Assembly: GCA_002440225.1 (NCBI GenBank)
Contig: DJSH01000027.1
Coordinates: 55,574-82,810, forward strand
Direction of reading: 5' to 3'
Length of the DNA: 27,237 nucleotides
DNA from: Candidatus Segatella violae
GTDB taxonomy: Bacteria > Bacteroidota > Bacteroidia > Bacteroidales > Bacteroidaceae
Shown here: piece by piece, positions 22,454 through 27,237 of the stretch
Layout: every line of letters begins with the position of its first letter
How positions within the stretch are numbered: position 1 is the first letter of the stretch
The notes under the pieces: model-generated
What the model was told of the DNA's origin: nothing
Database searches by the model: none
What the model saw: the letters and a program-made list of their open reading frames with translations, nothing else
Position numbers and translations under genes: made by a program

Positions 22454-22459
22454 GACATT

Positions 22460-23488
22460 TTACTTTTCGTTATTTGCGGCAAGTGCCTCACGAACCTTAG
22501 CCTCCAACTCATCGAGAAGCTCTGGGTTGTCCTTGAGCATTGCCTTGCAAGCATCTGCACCCTGTCCGAGCTTAGAACCTGCATAGCTATACCAACTTCC
22601 GCTCTTGTCGATGATATTGTTGGCTACAGCCAGGTTGAATACCTCGCCGGCACGGCTGATGCCCTCGCCAAACATGATGTCGAACTCTGCCTTGCGGAAT
22701 GGAGGTGCTACCTTGTTCTTTACTACCTTTACGCGAACCAAGTTACCTACCACCTCGTCGCCATCCTTGATGGCTGTAGCCTTGCGGATGTCCAAGCGAA
22801 CTGAGGCATAGAACTTCAAGGCGTTACCACCAGTAGTGGTTTCTGGATTACCGAACATCACGCCAATCTTCTCACGCAACTGGTTGATGAAGATACAGGT
22901 GGTGTTGGTCTTGCTGATGGTGGAGGTGAGCTTGCGGAGAGCCTGACTCATCAAGCGAGCCTGAAGACCCACCACGTTGTCGCCCATGTCGCCCTCGATT
23001 TCCTTTTTAGGAGTCAAGGCTGCCACAGAATCGACTACCACGATGTCAACGGCTGCAGAGCTAATCAACTGGTCGGCAATCTGCAACGCCTGCTCGCCAT
23101 TGTCTGGCTGAGAAATCCACAAGTTATCCACATCCACACCGAGCTTGGCTGCATAGAAGCGGTCGAAGGCATGCTCTGCATCGATGAATGCAGCGATACC
23201 GCCAGCCTTCTGAGCCTCAGCGATGGCATGGATGGCGAGGGTGGTCTTACCTGATGACTCAGGACCATAGATTTCGATGATACGTCCCTTAGGATAACCG
23301 CCTACGCCGAGTGCGTTGTCGAGGGCGATACTGCCTGTAGGGATTACGTCGATGTTCTCCACGTGCTCATCGCCGAGTTTCATAATGGAGCCTTTGCCGA
23401 AATCTTTGTCGATTTTCGCAATGGCTGCCTGAAGGGCTTTCAACTTGCCCTCGTTAGGATTCAAAGTTCCTTCTTTTATATCTGCCAT
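22460..23488 (-). CDS. recA: recombinase RecA
   Basis: Cytoplasmic DNA strand-exchange ATPase and SOS co-protease, 342 aa, full length. Walker A GPESSGKTT is at 75-83, Walker B IVVVDSVAAL near 150, and the L1/L2 region includes EIEGDMGDNVVGLQARLMSQ and FINQLREKIGVMFGNPETTT. The C-terminus is short and acidic/Ala-rich (EAKVREALAANNEK). The start gives MADIKEGTLNPNEGKL. There is no obvious Shine-Dalgarno sequence; an AT-rich heptamer array stands in its place. It lies 62 bp behind the carboxynorspermidine dehydrogenase gene on the same strand with no terminator between. No LexA-type site was recognised upstream. Confidence 0.98.
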   Translation of the reverse strand: MADIKEGTLNPNEGKLKALQAAIAKIDKDFGKGSIMKLGDEHVENIDVIPTGSIALDNALGVGGYPKGRIIEIYGPESSGKTTLAIHAIAEAQKAGGIAAFIDAEHAFDRFYAAKLGVDVDNLWISQPDNGEQALQIADQLISSAAVDIVVVDSVAALTPKKEIEGDMGDNVVGLQARLMSQALRKLTSTISKTNTTCIFINQLREKIGVMFGNPETTTGGNALKFYASVRLDIRKATAIKDGDEVVGNLVRVKVVKNKVAPPFRKAEFDIMFGEGISRAGEVFNLAVANNIIDKSGSWYSYAGSKLGQGADACKAMLKDNPELLDELEAKVREALAANNEK

Positions 23489-23498
23489 ATTTTATTTC

Positions 23499-23526
23499 AA
23501 TGTTATATGTTGAATGTTAAATGTTA
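23499..23526. repeat. heptamer tandem repeat in front of recA
   Basis: Four 7-bp units: AATGTTA, TATGTTG, AATGTTA, AATGTTA. Read on the coding (minus) strand they are TAACATT-like units ending 10 nt before the recA ATG. Confidence 0.75.
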
Positions 23527-23550
23527 AGTGGGGCTAGGGCCTAATAATGG

Positions 23551-24792
23551 TTAGTCGATTTCCAAGTCACCATCAAATACCTCATGCCATGGCAAGCCTT
23601 GCTTGTTGAGCTGTTCCATGAATGGGTCTGGGTCGAATTCCTCTACGTTCCAAACGCCTGGCTTCTTCCAGATGCCCTTCAAGAACATCATGGCGCCAAT
23701 CATGGCTGGCACACCGGTGGTGTAGCTTACGCCCTGCATACCCGTCTCGTTGTACGCCTCCTGGTGCTTGCAGTTGTTATATACATAGTAGGTGTGCTCC
23801 TTGCCGTCCTTCTTACCACGGATGCGGCAACCGATGGAAGTCTCGCCGTCGTAGTTCTCGCCGAGATCCTGTGGATTAGGCAACACTGCCTTCAAGAATT
23901 GCAATGGAACGATCTTCACCTTGGCTGTCTTGCCAGAGCCATCTGCCAATGGAGCCTCGTACTCGATTTCGTCGATGCGGCTCATGCCGAGGTTTTGGAT
24001 GCAATCGAGATAAGTGAGATACTGCTGACCGAAGGTCATCCAGAAGCGAGCCTCCTTGATGGTAGGGTAGTTCTTCACCAAGCTCTCCAACTCCTCGTGG
24101 TGCATCAGATAGCTCTCACGAGGACCGATGTTAGGGTAGGTGAGAGGCTTGTGGATAGACAGCGGGTCGGTCTCAATCCATTCGCCATTCTTATACCAGA
24201 GTCCCTTCTGGGTAATCTCACGAATGTTGATCTCTGGGTTGAAGTTGGTGGCGAAAGCCTTGTGGTGATTGCCGGCGTTGCAATCCACGATGTCGAGCAC
24301 CTCAATCTCGTCGAAGTGATGCTTGGCTGCATAAGCAGTGAAGATACCGGAAACACCTGGGTCGAAACCACAACCGAGGATGGCGCAGAGGCCAGCCTTC
24401 TCAAACTTGTCCTTGTAAGCCCACTGCCAAGAGTACTCGAAGTGAGCCTCGTCCTTTGGCTCATAGTTGGCTGTGTCCATGTAGTTGCAACCGCAAGCCA
24501 AACAAGCGTCCATGATGGTGAGGTCTTGGTAAGGCAAGGCGAGGTTGATGACCAACTCTGGCTTGTAGCTATTGAAGAGAGCCTTCAACTCCTCCACATT
24601 GTCGGCGTCAACCTGTGCCGTCTGAATATCCATCTTGTAACCCTTGTCGTGGATAGACTGTACCAGTTTGTCGCACTTTTCCTTGCGACGGCTGGCAATC
24701 ATGAACTCAGTGAAAACGTCCTGGTTCTGGACAATCTTGAAGGCAGCCACGGTAGCCACGCCACCAGCGCCAATCATAAGTACTCTACTCAT
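23551..24792 (-). CDS. carboxynorspermidine dehydrogenase (saccharopine dehydrogenase family)
   Basis: NADPH-dependent cytoplasmic enzyme of 413 aa. The family member best matching this layout joins aspartate semialdehyde and a diamine to form carboxy(nor)spermidine, which a decarboxylase then converts to (nor)spermidine, the usual polyamine route in Bacteroidetes. Visible are an N-terminal Rossmann motif (VLMIGAGGVATVAAFK, residues 4-19), ASRRKEKCDKL, a VINLALPYQDLTIMDACL helix, the LGCGFDPGVSGIFTAY segment, and TGMQGVSYTTGVPAM near the C-terminus. Saccharopine dehydrogenase acting in lysine metabolism is the alternative, less likely by length and motifs. The partner decarboxylase is not in the window. 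It lies between a DUF6621-like gene and recA, all on one strand. Confidence 0.8.
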   Translation of the reverse strand: MSRVLMIGAGGVATVAAFKIVQNQDVFTEFMIASRRKEKCDKLVQSIHDKGYKMDIQTAQVDADNVEELKALFNSYKPELVINLALPYQDLTIMDACLACGCNYMDTANYEPKDEAHFEYSWQWAYKDKFEKAGLCAILGCGFDPGVSGIFTAYAAKHHFDEIEVLDIVDCNAGNHHKAFATNFNPEINIREITQKGLWYKNGEWIETDPLSIHKPLTYPNIGPRESYLMHHEELESLVKNYPTIKEARFWMTFGQQYLTYLDCIQNLGMSRIDEIEYEAPLADGSGKTAKVKIVPLQFLKAVLPNPQDLGENYDGETSIGCRIRGKKDGKEHTYYVYNNCKHQEAYNETGMQGVSYTTGVPAMIGAMMFLKGIWKKPGVWNVEEFDPDPFMEQLNKQGLPWHEVFDGDLEID

Positions 24793-24803
24793 TTCGTATT
24801 TTT

Positions 24804-24831
24804 AATGTTAAGTGTTGAATGTTAAATGTTA
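24804..24831. repeat. heptamer tandem repeat in front of the dehydrogenase gene
   Basis: Four 7-bp units: AATGTTA, AGTGTTG, AATGTTA, AATGTTA. It sits in the same position relative to the start codon (about 11 nt upstream on the coding strand) as the array before recA, and differs from it at two bases. Confidence 0.75.
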
Positions 24832-24847
24832 AATTAGGCTTGCGCCC

Positions 24848-25456
24848 TTACTTGATCTCGTCTGCCGAAATTCCCAAGGCACTCATTAGGGAGTAGCCCA
24901 GGATTTCCTGTCGGAAGTTGCCGCCTGGTAATGGTTGCATGGCGAAGAGGGTGATGCGCTTGTCGTCATCGTCTACCTTGCGGAGCATGTCGCGCAACTG
25001 GTCGTAGGCATCGCCGTCCTCTGAGTTCGGGATAATCATCACTCGCTTCACCTCCTTGGCGTTGCATATGGTGCGGGCAATGTCCACGAGGAAATCGTCC
25101 TTGCCCACCATCTTTTCCTCCGTAGAATAAGAAGAGATGATGAACTCGCCCAGTTTGGCATCCTTGAAAGCCTGTGCGTTCAGGTCCTTCTCGTAGTTGG
25201 AAGGGCGGAAGTTCTTCATTGCCATCGACTTCTTGTCGTGGATGAGCACCACTTGTGTCTCGTGCTCACCCTCTCTCAGTCCACCGTCTAGGGCTATGCA
25301 GACAGCCCATTGCGCCATGTCGGCAGGTTGGATGCGGCGGTTGATCATACGTTCGAAATTGACGGTCAGGTCGAACACCACCTTGTCGATATAGTCAGCA
25401 TCAGCGATGATGACATTCTCGCTCCATTTTATGTTGTTTGTATCTAATGAATTCAT
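24848..25456 (-). CDS. DUF6621-like protein of unknown function, 202 aa
   Basis: Cytoplasmic protein without signal peptide or membrane helices. The start is set at 25456 (MNSLDTNNIKWSENVIIADA); the frame is open further upstream to 25714, but that extension overlaps the MFS gene in another frame and is not protein-like. It is well mixed alpha/beta: VIIADADYIDKVVFDL, then FERMINRRIQPADMAQW, CIALDGGLREG, QVVLIHDK, VMIIPNSEDGDAYDQL and a C-terminal GGNFRQEILGYSLMSALGIS. This pattern resembles DUF6621 proteins of Bacteroidales as I remember them; the assignment needs a profile search. A TAnnTTTG element only 5 bp before the ATG suggests a leaderless mRNA. The dehydrogenase gene follows after 55 bp. 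Confidence 0.7.
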   Translation of the reverse strand: MNSLDTNNIKWSENVIIADADYIDKVVFDLTVNFERMINRRIQPADMAQWAVCIALDGGLREGEHETQVVLIHDKKSMAMKNFRPSNYEKDLNAQAFKDAKLGEFIISSYSTEEKMVGKDDFLVDIARTICNAKEVKRVMIIPNSEDGDAYDQLRDMLRKVDDDDKRITLFAMQPLPGGNFRQEILGYSLMSALGISADEIK

Positions 25457-25460
25457 GGCA

Positions 25461-25468
25461 CAAAAATA
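25461..25468 (-). promoter_or_regulatory. -7 element directly in front of the DUF6621-like gene
   Basis: TATTTTTG on the minus strand matches TAnnTTTG and ends 4 nt before the ATG at 25456, which would place the transcription start at or next to the start codon. Confidence 0.35.
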
Positions 25469-25536
25469 CAAATAAATTTCGAGAATAAAGCGATTTAAAG
25501 ATATAAAATAACAAAAAAGGAAGAAAATCTTGCTGA

Positions 25537-26688
25537 TTACGCAGCCTTTCCCTCGTATTTCTTGTGGAAAGCCAAGAGGCAGAAGGCTCCAGCCAATGCC
25601 ATCGGCACACCGATGAGGGCAGGGTAGTTGTAGCCCAATCCCAAGGAAACAGGGATGCCGCCAAGGAAGGCGCCCACGGCATTTCCCAGGTTGAATGCCG
25701 CCTGGATGCAGCAACCGCCCAGCATCTCGCCTCCCTCGCTATGCTTTACGATGAGGAACTGCTCTGGCGATCCGATGCCGAAGAGGCAGGCGCAGCAGAT
25801 AAACATCATGGCTGCGGAAATCCACCCGTTGTGGGAGAGGAAGAAGGTCGCCAACAAGGCTGCAGCCGCCAAGAACTGGAGATAGCAGGTGAATCGGCCT
25901 GGTTGCATCTTGTCTGCGAGATAGGCACTCACCTGGTTGCCCACCACCATGCCCAATCCTGCGAAAATCATCAAGACGGAGATACTGGCAGCACTAAATC
26001 CACCATCCAACTGCAAGAGCGGGGATATGTAACTGAACCAGCAGAGGATACCGCCGTTGCCCAAGAAGGTGGCGGCGATGATGAGCCAAGGGGCGAGGTT
26101 TCGCAAGAATCGGAATTGTGCCTTCATGCCCTTGTTGGGCAGTGCCTCCACATCGGGAACCCATCGGTATATCATATACAGGGTGATGATGCCCAGGATA
26201 ATCGACATCAAGAATGGGGCTCGCCAAGAGATGTTGTGGCTGAGGAAAGTACCCAGTGGAACACCCATCAAGTTGGCTACGGGCATTCCGGCGCACATCA
26301 TGGCCACCGCCTTGGTACCCTTTCCTTCTTTCGCCATCTTGACCGCTACGATGGTAGCCGTTCCGAAGTAAGCGCCGTGTGGCAAGCCTTGTATAAAACG
26401 GGCACAGAGCAACAGCCAGTAGCTTGGGGCTATGGTGGCGATGATGGCACCGAGGGTGATGAGCGATGTGAGGAACATCAAAATTTTCTTAGGGCGATAT
26501 TTGTGCATCAATATCAGCGAGAATGCGCCCGCACAAACGCCGAGAGCATAGATGGAGATGAGATGTCCAGCCTGAGGGATGGACACGTTCATGTTGTGAG
26601 CGACATCGGTGATGATGCCTTCGATGATAAATTCAGCCATGCCGAGGGTGAATGTTCCCAAGGCAAGCGCAAATAGTCCTTTTTTCAT
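25537..26688 (-). CDS. MFS transporter, DHA1 (AraJ/YdhP-like)
   Basis: Inner-membrane H+-driven exporter of 383 aa with twelve predicted helices. The N-terminus KGLFALALGTFTLGMAEFII with the EFII/EGIITD segment is typical of the AraJ/YdhP branch of the drug:H+ antiporter-1 family. MHKYRPKKILM near residue 62 corresponds to the loop 2-3 motif, and ARFIQGLPHGAYFG near 95 is motif B-like with its arginine. The substrate is unknown; sugar and drug efflux are both known in the branch. The crcB stop lies 62 bp upstream on the same strand, and the next gene (DUF6621-like) starts 80 bp downstream. Confidence 0.9.
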   Translation of the reverse strand: MKKGLFALALGTFTLGMAEFIIEGIITDVAHNMNVSIPQAGHLISIYALGVCAGAFSLILMHKYRPKKILMFLTSLITLGAIIATIAPSYWLLLCARFIQGLPHGAYFGTATIVAVKMAKEGKGTKAVAMMCAGMPVANLMGVPLGTFLSHNISWRAPFLMSIILGIITLYMIYRWVPDVEALPNKGMKAQFRFLRNLAPWLIIAATFLGNGGILCWFSYISPLLQLDGGFSAASISVLMIFAGLGMVVGNQVSAYLADKMQPGRFTCYLQFLAAAALLATFFLSHNGWISAAMMFICCACLFGIGSPEQFLIVKHSEGGEMLGGCCIQAAFNLGNAVGAFLGGIPVSLGLGYNYPALIGVPMALAGAFCLLAFHKKYEGKAA

Positions 26689-26750
26689 TTCCTGAAGTGA
26701 ATGTCTTTTTTACCTTTTTTTATTGATTGAAATGCGTTATCTCGTCTTTT

Positions 26751-27155
26751 TTATGCGATGAATTTTGCTAGATAATGTCCTGCTAGCACGGCGGCAAGTC
26801 CGAGCGCCAGACTTCCGAAGAGATAGAGCGCCATGTAGAGATATTGCTCGTCCTTCAGTAATCCCGAACCTTCGTTCATAAAAGTGGAGAAGGTCGTGAA
26901 TCCGCCGCAGAACCCTGTGGTGAGCAATAGTTTGGTGGAAGGTGTCATCCATGCGTTTCCGCATCCACCGCTCAAATCTCCGCCGTTCCAGTTCAATCCC
27001 GAAAGGAAACCGATGATGAGACATCCCAATACATTCACCGTCATCGTTCCGAAAGGGAAGGCGATGAGGCTGCACGATTGCACCACCTTCGATACCCAAT
27101 ATCTCATGCCGCCTCCGAAGAAGCTGCCGATACTAACCAATAATACTTCTTTCAT
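26751..27155 (-). CDS. crcB: fluoride ion channel CrcB (Fluc)
   Basis: Small inner-membrane channel of 134 aa that expels fluoride as an antiparallel dimer. It has four hydrophobic helices with the family landmarks: GSFFGGGMRYW at 10-20, GTMTVNVLG at 36-44 with the conserved Asn41, and GFCGGFTTFSTF at 81-92, which carries the Phe-box and Na+ site. The loop between helices 2 and 3 is Gly/Asn-rich (NWNGGDLSGGCGNAW). Length is normal. A single copy is seen, as expected for a homodimeric Fluc. No fluoride riboswitch was recognised in the ~80 bp upstream that the window shows. Confidence 0.95.
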   Translation of the reverse strand: MKEVLLVSIGSFFGGGMRYWVSKVVQSCSLIAFPFGTMTVNVLGCLIIGFLSGLNWNGGDLSGGCGNAWMTPSTKLLLTTGFCGGFTTFSTFMNEGSGLLKDEQYLYMALYLFGSLALGLAAVLAGHYLAKFIA

Positions 27156-27237
27156 TTTTTCTGAATACCTTAATCTTCTTTTTCTTATTAAATTAAATAT
27201 CTGATATTTTTTATCCTTTATCTTTCTTTTTATCTTT

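Larger units (their letters stand above)
22082..22459. other. 378-bp region between recA and dnaK
   Basis: No convincing gene. From recA towards dnaK it contains REP-like copy B, the recA terminator hairpin, the TGACA/TGTCA cluster and a ~160-bp AT-rich dnaK leader. A 65-codon ORF on minus (22390-22193) spans the terminator and palindromes and is rejected. Confidence 0.6.

Noticed and set aside
23584..24825. 413-codon plus-strand ORF opposite the dehydrogenase gene (and the similar one at 25564-26676 opposite the MFS gene)
   Set aside because: These are antisense shadows of clearly recognisable proteins; their translations are low in family-like motifs.
25457..25714. N-terminal extension of the DUF6621-like protein
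   Set aside because: It overlaps the MFS coding sequence in a shifted frame and its composition (Pro/Gly/Cys/His-rich) looks like a shadow frame.
27156..27237. Fluoride riboswitch upstream of crcB
   Set aside because: The visible ~80 bp is AT-rich and lacks the conserved pseudoknot sequence; the rest lies outside the window.

Overview
The window is 27 kb of an ordinary-looking Bacteroidota chromosome, most likely Prevotella/Segatella (P. copri group). Protein families point there: DUF4923, a DUF4861 protein, a DUF6621-like protein, a membrane-anchored AraC regulator and a cyclophilin with a large insertion. Promoters also fit, since many genes are preceded by the Bacteroidetes-type element TAnnTTTG(C) with a TTG/TTTG-like box 19-21 nt upstream, and Shine-Dalgarno sequences are weak or absent. 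Genus assignment is inference.

Left part (1-7.7 kb, plus strand): the 3' end of glycyl-tRNA synthetase, an FKBP-type isomerase lipoprotein, a 450-bp gap with a candidate small RNA and a tandem-repeat array, a MATE exporter, a periplasmic M16 protease, a 39-residue ORF on the minus strand with its own promoter, and a secreted DUF4923 protein. Middle (8-14.2 kb): a GH3 beta-glucosidase (minus) divergent from an EamA exporter (plus), which converges with a DUF4861 protein; then a two-gene unit of a small charged protein and a cyclophilin.

14.3-18.4 kb (minus strand) is the most accessory-looking part. A membrane-bound AraC-type regulator precedes a two-gene, lower-GC operon. That operon encodes a choloylglycine-hydrolase-like (Ntn) lipoprotein and a lipoprotein whose C-terminal half resembles the leukocidin/hemolysin beta-pore family. 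The pairing of an outer-membrane amide hydrolase with a lipid-anchored pore-former-like protein is the best candidate for an undescribed system here.

Right part (18.5-27.2 kb, all minus strand): a short ComEC-like channel, DnaK, RecA, carboxynorspermidine dehydrogenase (spermidine synthesis), a DUF6621-like protein, an MFS exporter and the fluoride channel CrcB.

Intergenic DNA is rich in structure. It has eight intrinsic terminators, two inverted copies of a three-hairpin REP-like element about 9.4 kb apart, three unrelated 22-29-bp tandem arrays, heptamer arrays exactly where a ribosome-binding site would lie in front of recA and the dehydrogenase, and palindromes near the dnaK, GH3 and DUF4923 promoters. 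No tRNA, rRNA, CRISPR array, transposase or phage gene was seen. All family assignments come from reading the sequence; none was checked by database search.
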